From NCBI GenBank assembly GCA_019059635.1, contig JAGVRJ010000004.1:310001-374000 (forward strand): DNA of 64,000 nt, in the 5' to 3' direction. Numbering within the stretch: the stretch's first letter is position 1; the number at the start of each line of letters is the position of its first letter. The stretch is from Proales similis. Taxonomy: Eukaryota; Rotifera; Eurotatoria; Ploima; Proalidae. Made by a program: the position numbers and the translations under genes. A model generated the notes under the pieces. That model had not been told where the DNA came from. It made no database searches and saw nothing but the letters and a program-made list of their open reading frames with translations. Below, in pieces: positions 55,723 to 64,000 of this stretch.

Positions 55723-56418
55723 GAGATCCAACGCACTAAAAGGCCAATTTGATCATGTTGCAGTTTAGAAAAGACTGGAATTTTAGCAGCTGAAGCGCTC
55801 TCATCTTATTATTCTTCTAATTTTCTTCTTCTTTCTAATCTTTAAAAGTCGTTTTATTGGCTACTGAAGAAGAGCACTCGTCACTAATAGTTTGTTGATT
55901 GTTTTCTTCATTTTCTAGCTGATTTTCTCCACCAACCAAGCACTCTCCTGTTTCCTCATTATTTTGCTTACTCTCCTCAAATCATTTGAAAAGTAAAACT
56001 CGATCGGCTAATGAGCGTCTATTGAATGAATCACATGTTTCCGTTTAGTAAGAGAACTAGATCGCAACTAGACCAACTGAGAACATATCAATAAATGTGG
56101 TGTTTAAATCGTTACTCTTTCTTTTTGGTCAAATTTCAATAAACCAGATTTCTGCTGTTCAGCTCACTTACTCATTCATTCTTCTCTCACTCGTTTGCTT
56201 TTGCCAACTGCTGAGTCAACCTCTAAATCCACGTCCTTAATAAGTAATTAGAGTCCAACGCTTTTTTTTTATTTATATTTCGTTGAATTTGAAGTAATTA
56301 AGAAAGAGGAAAAACCGTGCCGCTCGACTCGATGTTCTCTCAAATTAAATGTGTCCGTTTTATCTCAAATTTGTGTGGAATAGTTCTAACTGAGCTTAAC
56401 TAGATGTGCCTTCTCAGG
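55723..56418. other. Convergent 3' UTRs of OGDH and BuGZ
   Basis: About 700 bases, T-rich. AATAAA at about 56090 and 56140 on the plus strand are candidate OGDH poly(A) signals. No exon seen. Confidence 0.55.
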
Positions 56419-57639
56419 TCAGAAGCGACCGTTTGAGTAGAACGCAGTTGGCGGAGGCATTGACTGCGGCGCAGCCGCTGAGCCATATCCGGCCATAAGC
56501 GTCGGAATGTTGCCCATCGGGTGCTGCGTTTCGAGACGATATTTTGGAAGTCGCGCTCTGAGCTCCTCCTGTTCAACAACAAGTTGTCATCAAGCTGGCT
56601 GGTGAGGAAAGGCAATCGTACTCGAGGTTTTACTTACCAGGGAGATGTCTTCGTCCGGATGGATGATTTTGCAGTTTGGGTTATCGATCTTGCTCGAAAT
56701 AGTCTCAATCACTGCGGTTGGCGGCGGCATAACCGAAGGCCGTATTTGACTTTGACCCATCAGCGACGGAGGTGGCACTGGCATGCCCATTAATGGGGCA
56801 GGTGGTGCACCTGGAGGATGTGATCGACTCGCATCCGCCACATTGGCAGATTGAGCCGAAACTGGAATTGGTCCACCTGGAACTGATGCGCCCGGCATCA
56901 TTCCTGGCATCATCATGTGAGGTGGTGGTAGCATCATTGGATGTGGCGGCATCATCATTGGATAAGGAGAATTTGCAATTGGTGGCGGCATTTGCATCGG
57001 AGAATACGCCGGTATTTCGCTTGAGGATTTAATAGCGGCCACCGGAGGTGGGGCAGACTTGGCACCAGTTGACGCAGTTGCAGGTGGGTTGGAAGGAGGT
57101 GGTGGAGGTGGAGGTTGGTGAGTGTAAGTTGACGGCGGCGGAGGTGGAGGAGCGCCCGAGGTCGGAGGAGGCGGTGGAGGGGCTCCTGATGATGGGATGG
57201 GTGGCGGCGGAGGAGGAGGTGCCTGCACTGGCGGCGGCGGTGGTGGTGGTGGCTGAGCAGCTTTGGTGAACGGACTGCGTGTGGCGTCTGAATCCTGCGA
57301 GTCTGATTCGTCTCCGCTCGGCTCGTCGTACTTTCCTTCTTTCTGATTTTTTTGCCGCTCGTGCTCGATTAGATCCTCTTCGGGTATGTTCTCCATGCCG
57401 CATATCTCCAGCGTGATGTTATCGCGTCCCTTGATCGAATTGGGCACGCGGTCAATGTCCTCCTTGTGCACTTGCATGCAGTGCACTTGAAGTCCGGGCC
57501 CGGTGAAGAGCTTTTTGTGGCATATGTGGCATTTAAAGTGCTTGGCCTTTTGATGCTGAAGCAGAATCTTCTCATCTTCGAACTCTCGATTACAGTACCA
57601 GCACCAGGGCTTTAAACTTTTCTTCTTCTTGCGTCCCAT
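56419..57639 (-). CDS. BuGZ/ZNF207-like zinc-finger protein
   Basis: Exons 56638..57639 and 56419..56568 give 383 residues. Two N-terminal C2H2 fingers: CWYCNREFEDEKILLQHQKA and CHICHKKLFTGPGLQVHCMQ, then VHKEDIDRVPNSIKGRDN, the hallmark of this family. A long Pro/Gly/Met low-complexity region follows (poly-Pro runs, MMMPPHPMMLPPPHM), and the GLEBS motif lies across the splice junction: HPDEDISL joined to EELRARLPKY. BuGZ binds Bub3 through GLEBS and promotes kinetochore-microtubule attachment; the disordered part drives condensation. The polypurine/polypyrimidine poly-Pro coding tract at 57090-57250 produces long shadow frames. Confidence 0.95.
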
Positions 57640-57895
57640 TGTTTCTCATTTAGATCCGTGACATACGCAAAGAGCAAGTGAGCGAGCCAGAGAGAGAGAG
57701 AACGAGCCAAGAGCAAAGAGAAATCGATTTATTCGCCGGTCCGAAATTTATTCACGCGAATACTCGATCGCTATGGACCCACATTGGACGTGCAATTCCT
57801 ACTTTAATTTTGTTCTAGTGCATTCATTAGCGTAAATAGCGCCGCAGCAGTAGCATCACAAGCGGCTGCTCAGAGGGCGATGAAAAACGAACAGA
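57640..57895. promoter_or_regulatory. Short divergent promoter, BuGZ and RS-rich genes
   Basis: Only 256 bases separate the two divergent ATGs, so the promoters must be shared or abutting. A GA-rich run lies at about 57689-57700. Confidence 0.5.
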
Positions 57896-59038
57896 ATGAA
57901 ATCCAAAAAGAAGCATCGAAAACGTTCGAGTCGTTCGAGGAGCAGGAGTCCAAGTGGAGACCGAAAGCGGTCAAGGAGCCGCGATCGGCGCTCAGCTGAA
58001 GGCAGACGAGGCGAGAAAAGTGACAAGAAGAGACGTTCCGGTTCTAAGCGCAGCCCAAGTCGAAGTGACAAAAGACGAAGAAGCGAAAGCCAAGACCGCT
58101 CGGGTGGACGCCATTCGATCGAAAGGCAGCAAAAAGCGTCGAGGCGTAATCGATCGCCGACACGCTCTTCTCGCTCGTCGTCGGCCTCTTCTTCAAAGCG
58201 AACTCGTGAACGTCGGGCGTCGGAGAGCTCACGACAGAGTAGAACAGAGTCGGCTGATTTGAAAGCCAGAGATTACTACCAGCCGCGCAACAGTTACTCA
58301 TCCGCTCACTCGATCAGAGCAAGACATCAGTACCATCATTATCATCAACAGCGTCCGCCAAGCCATCGAAACCCCTTGAATGCGCCTATTTATTCATTCC
58401 AGCCTCCTGGCTCGCATTCAAGCAGTTTGCCGCGTTTTCAATTCCAGCCAAGCCACTATCCACCGACAGCTCACTATCCGCTTATGAGTCTGGTACCCAT
58501 CTCGCCAAACTGGAATCAAAATGCAATGCAGAGTGAAGAACCACCGATCAATTCAACAGTGGTAGAGAGCGACGAGCATTTAATAGGCGAACAACAATCA
58601 GAATTGGTTGTGGACAAAGAGCCAGAAGTGTTCGTCGCATCAGACTCGGACGATCAGGACCGTAGCTCCAGTTCACACTCATCGGATTTAAGCGACAAGG
58701 TCGCCAGCTTGAATGTAACCAGTGAGGGAAGCACAAGTCTGCTGGAAAGTTTCCTGCAGGCCACAGAAAGGAACAAGCAGCTCGTCCAGTCAGTCGGTGT
58801 TTGGAGTCAATATTACACCGGTGGTCTACTCAAGCCGTCTACGGAGCCGGATCGACCTGACCACCTGGCGTCGTTTATTCGCAATCAGCCTCTCGTCGAT
58901 ATGAAGCCATTGATAACCAGAACAATAAAAGCTGTCGGACCAAGTCCAACTGTTGGCAGTCATTCGACCGAGTCCAGTCAATCGTCGCATCTGTTCAGTG
59001 AGTGCCTTTTTCTTTTAAAGAAAAATGGTCTTATTTAA
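57896..59038 (+). CDS. RS-rich (Arg/Ser) nuclear protein, C-terminus uncertain
   Basis: An open frame of 380 residues. The first 110 residues are a dense RS/RD/KR region (MKSKKKHRKRSSRSRSRS), typical of splicing-related nuclear proteins. A Pro/His/Tyr-rich stretch (about 125-205) follows, then an acidic Ser-rich segment and a conserved-looking block LLESFLQATERNKQLVQSVG, WSQYYTGGLLKPSTEPDRP and IRNQPLVDMKPLI. No RRM is present. The last residues may be read-through: a good donor (GTGAGTG) at 58998 would end the exon after SSHLF, and any next exon would fall before 59209 or beyond. No family named. Confidence 0.7.
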   Translation: MKSKKKHRKRSSRSRSRSPSGDRKRSRSRDRRSAEGRRGEKSDKKRRSGSKRSPSRSDKRRRSESQDRSGGRHSIERQQKASRRNRSPTRSSRSSSASSSKRTRERRASESSRQSRTESADLKARDYYQPRNSYSSAHSIRARHQYHHYHQQRPPSHRNPLNAPIYSFQPPGSHSSSLPRFQFQPSHYPPTAHYPLMSLVPISPNWNQNAMQSEEPPINSTVVESDEHLIGEQQSELVVDKEPEVFVASDSDDQDRSSSSHSSDLSDKVASLNVTSEGSTSLLESFLQATERNKQLVQSVGVWSQYYTGGLLKPSTEPDRPDHLASFIRNQPLVDMKPLITRTIKAVGPSPTVGSHSTESSQSSHLFSECLFLLKKNGLI

Positions 59039-59209
59039 CTTCTTGTTTCTTTTCTTTCATTTTTTTTTGCTCTTTTTCCTCAAAACAAAATTTCTCTCCT
59101 CTCGATTGCTAAATCTTAAGTAAACGCGATTATTTCCCTTTTTGAATGAGAAAGCAAGCAATGTGAAGTCAGCGATAATTTCTCAGTTCATTTAACTAAC
59201 AGAGAGCGT

Positions 59210-60880
59210 CTAGAGCTTGCATGCGGTCTCACTCGAGACGCAAATGCGACCGAAGAACGTGTGGTAGTCGATGAAACGGTTGAGATCACAGTCGGCCGAG
59301 CTACAGCCGTCTGGCACCACCAGCTCCTCGTTCAAGAACACTCGTAGTTTGTAGCTAGGCGAGCCGTTCGGCACAGCGCATTCAAACGGCACAAATGCGA
59401 TGTTGGAATTCATCGGGTCAAGTTCTCCGACTCTGTAAGGCCTGTCTTTGTTAATGTTGGTGATGTTGGCCAAGTCGAAGTTGCTCGCGTCACGAGCGAT
59501 GCCCATCGAAGTCAAAAAGGGCAGCAAGGTTGACGTGTGAGCGAACAGTAAGTTTATTCTGTCCATGCTCTTGTCCTTCGCTTCGGTGCTGGTCAAACAA
59601 AAGCATCTGATTAGAGCGTCCAACTGCGGACTGCGTGAATCTGAAATCTAACCTGGCCCGAATGGTCTTGAGGCTGGATACCAAATCCTTGACAAGGTCA
59701 CAGGTCATCAGACGCGTGACCAGACTTCTGTAGCCGAATTCACAGTGATAGACGATATCCTCTCGGTACTCGAACAACTCCAGCATCTCTTTGTCAAAGA
59801 ATTTGCACCAAACAGACTCGCTTGCATCAATCAGATGCTCAAATTGACAAGCGGCCAGGGCAGCCTCAATGTAAAGGTCTAAGCAGGTTCTTGTCAGCAG
59901 TTTCGAAATCAACTCAAACGCCGGCAAAAGCTACCATTCATGACTGTGTCCGCTTCGTTCAGATTCATTCTCTCGGCCAACAACGAGAAGGTTTCGTTTA
60001 TTCTTGGCGAGTTGACGTTAAACTCCTGGGCCTCAGGGCAATCACTCACAACCGAGTCCTAGAAGAACGGCGGTGAAAGCGAGAGCAAATGCAGCACTGG
60101 CAGAGTTGAAGCGCAACGTTACGTTGAGGTGTTTGGGACAATTGTCTGTAAACCGAAGGAGATAGTCGGTCTGGTCATTGCCGACCTCGATGTCGGGCTT
60201 AAATGGCCAAAAGCTCATGAAACCTGCGAGGAACTCTCGGGCGCTGTCTTGGGTCCGTCTTTGGCTTGTTGTTCGAACTCTGAACTGCTCATTGAGATCA
60301 ATCGATGGAAAGATTTCAGCCAAGCGGAATTTCATTCTGTTGCCCAATTCTCTCATTTCCTGGCGACCTCGATCAGTGACTTGGCTCTCTTGAGGCAGGC
60401 TCACTTTCGATTGCCAATTTCTTAGCTTTTCCAGATCGCTAGCACAAAGCCACGAGTTCCCTGTGGATTCTCATTCATTTAGAGGTTAGAGCGCTTGGCG
60501 AAATCGCGTTAGTCACCGTTCTCCTGGGCGGCATCCAGAATAATCTGCTTGAGCTTCGAGAGGTTTTCGTTAATAATTGTTGTGTCTCTTCTGCCTGGGT
60601 ATCGAGCAGCATGCCTTGACAACTGCCACAAACCGATTGGCTTGCAACCTTTTCAGAACAGGAAGCTACAGAAAGGGTGAACTAAGGTCGCCAGACAACG
60701 CCTCTTACCTTCCATCTCATAGGCGGCGTCGTTGGCTTTATTCGCCACCTGGGAGTAGTCTGTTTTGGTAGCCATCAGTGAGAAATCAGTCACAATTGAA
60801 CAGCTGTCCTGGCCTGTGCTCCAATGCCATTGAAGAGCTGAAAATACGAAAATAAGAGCGATTCTTCCCAGCACAATCAT
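59210..60880 (-). CDS. Secreted MINPP1-like histidine phosphatase, altered active site
   Basis: Six exons, 60709..60880, 60517..60648, 60123..60460, 59935..60058, 59653..59878 and 59210..59630, give 470 residues (human MINPP1 487). Signal peptide MIVLGRIALIFVFSALQW. MINPP1 enzymes dephosphorylate inositol polyphosphates and phytate in secretory compartments. Family landmarks: ATKTDY, CKPIGLWQLSRHAARYPG, LCASDLEKLRNW, LRFTDNCPKH, ALAACQFEHL and VWCKFF. The catalytic RHGxRxP motif reads RHAARYP (Gly to Ala, with both Arg and the nucleophile His kept), and the distal HAET motif that supplies the proton donor reads HTST. Activity may be lost or changed. The C-terminus is Cys-rich. Confidence 0.87.
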
Positions 60881-61859
60881 CTTTTTGTCTCTGTGGCGCG
60901 TTTTCTTTCTCTTAGGCAATTGGTTTCTCTTTTCGACACCGGCTCGGTTTTATAAATAGCTCGAATGCGACTTTGATTTAAGAATCATCTTATTGCGAGC
61001 GAAAACCGATACTTACCGAACAGCTCAATGAAACGAGAATAAAAAATGAAAAATAGAATAGAATGCACCTATTCGAAATAAAGTCGAGAAAACAGAGTTG
61101 AAATGTTGAAATCATGCGCGGCGGTTCAGATTTCGGATTTAAAAAGGCATTGCCAAGTTAGAAGGCTAAACTGACTTGCGATCAGGTAATTTCGCTGTGC
61201 TTGGGTGTGCCTATTCAGCCAAGATGAAGAGAACTTAATAAAAGTTTAAATATTTAGAAATCATTTTCTGCAGCCAATAAGCCATTCACAAAATGCAGCT
61301 AGTTGAGGCCCATGTAGCCATATATAGCATTGCGTTCCCTTGGCCCTTTATTTCAATAAGAAAATTGAACCAGTCCAGTGGGAGATGAAGCGGTTTAAAA
61401 TGAGTCGATTTTCTGGTTGGTCGATCGGTCTCTCTGTCATTCTGTGATTGAATGCAATCAGACATAAGAAAAATAAAGCAAAAATGAATCAGACTGTGAG
61501 AAGAATATTTATTGAACACTCGTGAGAATCGAGTTTACGGCGACAAGAAAACAATCAATTTGTTTCCATAACTAGCTGATGACGTACTAACACAGCATGT
61601 CCTTCGGTTAAATAAGCAACATTAGAGTGGGTTGAAGCAGTTTCAAATACACAATATCTCTAGACCCATTACAACATAGAGAGAAGCGTAGTTAAATCAC
61701 ACACTCAAACGAAACGATGATGAAGGCGATAATCCTTGCTTCAGTGTGTTGACACTCAATACGAACTTTTAAATTCAACATTGGGGGACAATCGTTCAAT
61801 TTGTTAATTCATTTCAAGCCGATTAGAATAGGCGCGCTATAGCAACGATTCTGGCGGGC
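60881..61859. other. Intergenic between MINPP-like and IL-17-like genes
   Basis: About 980 bases, AT-rich: promoter of the MINPP-like gene and 3' UTR of the IL-17-like gene. TTTATT strings (minus-strand AATAAA) occur at about 61347 and 61508. No coding exon seen. Confidence 0.5.
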
Positions 61860-62501
61860 TTACAAATATAATCCATATGTTTGATTGTGAGCACACACAC
61901 ATGCCACTATCAAATTTTCCTCACCAAGATCCCAATCACAATTTTCTTTTCTGATCAGAACAGGCACAGGCATCATGACGGGAGTGCATCCGAAGTTTTC
62001 CTCGCCCAATAGACGCCGGTAGCCGTTGAAAAAGCACTGGCGACATTTGCATTTGGCCTGTTGACGAACGAACGGATACATATTGCGACGTCTGGTGGTC
62101 TCGTACTCCCACGGACATACCGCTCTCTGACTCAAGCTGCTCATGTTGCGCCCATGACCTTCGCATCGGCTGTGACTGAGAAAGAACTGGTCCATATTGA
62201 CTGACTGCTCTGGCGCCTGCCGGATGCCATAGCTGCCGCGGTGAATTCGATTGTAATGTGTTAAATAGACCTCATAAACTTGTTCGAGTGTTCTCTCGCT
62301 CGTCTCAGCACACTGGTCGTCGTAGGCCCGGTTGATTTCGAACAGCTCTTTGGCCTGTAGTCGGCTTATAAGCTCTTTCTTGAGCTCTTCCAAGTCGAGC
62401 TTGTCAATGTCAGGCCATCGAGACTGAACATGGCCAATGCTGGTTGAAGCAAGCAACAAGGCCAGCGGCAGTACGTTAGAGCCAAGACAGGCAATCATCA
62501 T
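61860..62501 (-). CDS. Interleukin-17-like cystine-knot cytokine
   Basis: An intronless 213-residue protein. Signal peptide at about 1-27 (LPLALLLASTSIGHVQS). A charged helical pro-region (about 30-110) precedes the IL-17 fold: RAVCPWEYETTRRRNMYPFV, QAKCKCRQCFFNGY, GCTPVMMPVPVLIRKENCDW and VACVCAH. The CPWEY start, the A-x-C-x-C-x-x-C stretch, the PV...VL.R..C segment and the terminal CxC are the family pattern. Secreted dimers act on SEFIR receptors in mucosal or wound immunity in molluscs, nematodes and vertebrates. The pro-region is longer than in vertebrate IL-17A. ATG 62501 or the next codon (ATG 62498) may start. Confidence 0.85.
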   Translation of the reverse strand: MMIACLGSNVLPLALLLASTSIGHVQSRWPDIDKLDLEELKKELISRLQAKELFEINRAYDDQCAETSERTLEQVYEVYLTHYNRIHRGSYGIRQAPEQSVNMDQFFLSHSRCEGHGRNMSSLSQRAVCPWEYETTRRRNMYPFVRQQAKCKCRQCFFNGYRRLLGEENFGCTPVMMPVPVLIRKENCDWDLGEENLIVACVCAHNQTYGLYL

Positions 62502-64000
62502 TCAATTGCTTCCTGCTTCGGTTTGGCAGAATTTTGCGCAACTGAAGCAATAAAAACAACTCGCACTAGCTCTTATAGGAAGCGTTTTCATTTTCGACTG
62601 TGTTCGATTAACGTAGGGGCACCTTCGCTAACGGACCCCTCTCTCTCTCTCCACCTCTCCTTTTTCTGCATCTTCTCTGTCGATAATCAAATGCGCGTGT
62701 GCAAATATCAAAGCCTTTAGGAATTGCACAAGATTGGCCAGGGCGTGTTATTCATGCAGCAATTTGGCCCCATTTGCCAGGCAATATTCATTTAGATTCA
62801 CATCATTTTTATCAAGAAAATGCATCATCAACACCGCTGCTTCGTATTCGCCCATATTTCTCGATAAGAAGAGCTAAAAGAGCCGCCATAACTAAAGCGA
62901 TGTTTAATAAACAATCGCCGAGACGCCGCCGAGCCGCTCATTTCTTGTTGGAAATTGATAGAAACAATTTTAAAAATTTAATATTTGTCTTTTCATTAAT
63001 CGCCCACGTAGACAGAAAGGTTAAGAGAAAGCAGCTGAGAAGAGGCTGACTTTAATGAGAACCATGACGATGATGATGAAGATGATGGTTTAGATAAACA
63101 GGCCCACGCTATTTTTATGCGAAATTCAAACCGTATTTGTCACATACTTCGCTTAAAACGCTTTTCCCTTGCTCCGGGTGATCTTGCTTTTTGCCTGATG
63201 AAAATGGACGATTGCTAATGAAAAATGAATTCAAAAACCTTCTTCCGCCTACCTTCACATTTCCCTCTCTCCCTGTCTGTCACTCTTTCTCTCTCTCTCT
63301 CTCACACAGTTCTGATGTGTGTTTACTTGGTCATTAGTGCCCGCATTTTTCTCGCGGCATGTCTGCTTCCTGTCTGCCTCTTGTCGCCAGTTCTATTTCC
63401 TCACGCTCACCTTTTTTCTTCTTCAAATCAAAATCGGTGGCAAGACTGGGTCCACTAAGCAATTGAGTCAGCGAGTCTGACGAGTTTACAAACCGAATTG
63501 CGTTTTTTTTTTCTATTTGAGCGCATTCAAATCAGAGGCGGGAATAAAAGAGAACATGCAAAGTGGGGCAGCTGATGGTGAATCTTAATCAAGCTTAATA
63601 AAAGGAGCAGAAGTGACGCCAAAATTTCGTTGAGTGCTTCCAATTGTGAGAAATCAAAGTCTGGTCGCCATAGATACCGTATCGGTCATAAGCAAGCCAT
63701 AAAAAGAGGTCAGTGGTCGCCGGCAAAATCGATCAAACGTAAATGTACGACGAGAACGAGCCAGAGTAGGCATCGAGAGGCAAGCGAACAAGCGTAGACG
63801 TAGAAGAGCGAGAGGGGTCTTTAAGAGAGGCGAGAGGACAAAAACAAAACAGAATTAAGGATTTGAGGCATTCGAGGACTTGAACTTTTCGAATGATCCT
63901 CGGCCAAGTGAAAGAGACAAGCAAATAAATCGATAGGGCGGCCTCGAACACACTTCTTGCAAAAACAATCAATGAACGAGTTGAAACGAATACCGATCGA
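62502..64000. other. Noncoding sequence to the window end
   Basis: About 1.5 kb with the promoter of the IL-17-like gene and CT/TC runs (about 62641-62660, 63280-63302). The plus-strand open frame at 62699-63049 lacks an ATG start and any domain; I see no supportable gene. Confidence 0.45.

Noticed and set aside
56772-57269. Plus-strand open frames opposite BuGZ
   Set aside because: Shadows of the poly-Pro/Gly coding region on the minus strand.
57954-58262. Second plus-strand frame inside the RS-rich gene
   Set aside because: Arises from RS-repeat codon periodicity; the main frame from 57896 is far longer.
62699-63049. 116-codon plus-strand frame downstream of the IL-17-like gene
   Set aside because: Begins with GTG, no ATG, no domain, and composition like the surrounding noncoding DNA.

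Overview
This is animal nuclear DNA from a compact invertebrate genome. Genes carry many short GT-AG introns (mostly about 45-70 bases), lie close together on both strands, and there is an intron-bearing tRNA-Tyr(GTA), animal-type nucleoporin, zinc-finger, Rho-family and IL-17-like genes, plus AC/CT microsatellites in the noncoding parts. The phylum cannot be fixed from the sequence alone; an arthropod-like or other protostome source fits.

Bases 1 to about 13,980 are a tandem array with an exact 4,279-base period. Each unit holds two tail-to-tail genes: on the minus strand a two-exon gene for a CR (Crinkler-RHS)-like protein (small ubiquitin-like/PB1-like header, P-loop NTPase with a DEA Walker B, PD-(D/E)xK nuclease), and on the plus strand a three-exon gluconokinase. 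The window starts inside a partial unit, then has two nearly identical units, a third whose outer end is diverged, and a shrunken remnant. This array is the most unusual part of the window.

From 14.3 to 20.7 kb come housekeeping genes: HDHD5-like HAD protein, Nup62, a FAM162/UPF0389 mitochondrial protein, tRNA-Tyr and a four-finger C2H2 protein. From 20.7 to 27.5 kb there is a long stretch without a clear gene, rich in microsatellites, with one coding-looking GC-rich patch. From 27.5 to 35.5 kb two almost identical genes for a secreted repeat protein, with KR sites between 87-residue units, flank a DXO/Rai1 nuclease, an hnRNP F/H protein and an Rnd-like Rho GTPase.

From 35.9 to 50.5 kb lie an ABCG half-transporter (14 exons), a HIG1-domain protein, a two-EF-hand 'half calmodulin', a double-RING protein, a VASt/transmembrane (Aster-like) protein without a GRAM domain, NIF3L1, a secreted SDS22-type leucine-rich-repeat protein and GID4. 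From 51.4 to 62.5 kb lie OGDH (2-oxoglutarate dehydrogenase E1), BuGZ/ZNF207, an RS-rich protein, a secreted MINPP1-like histidine phosphatase with altered catalytic motifs, and an IL-17-like cytokine. The single-copy genes show no operon-like logic; the mitochondrial ones (OGDH, HIG1, FAM162, probably NIF3L1 and HDHD5) are simply neighbours. Exon joins were worked out by hand from reading frame, splice consensus and family resemblance.
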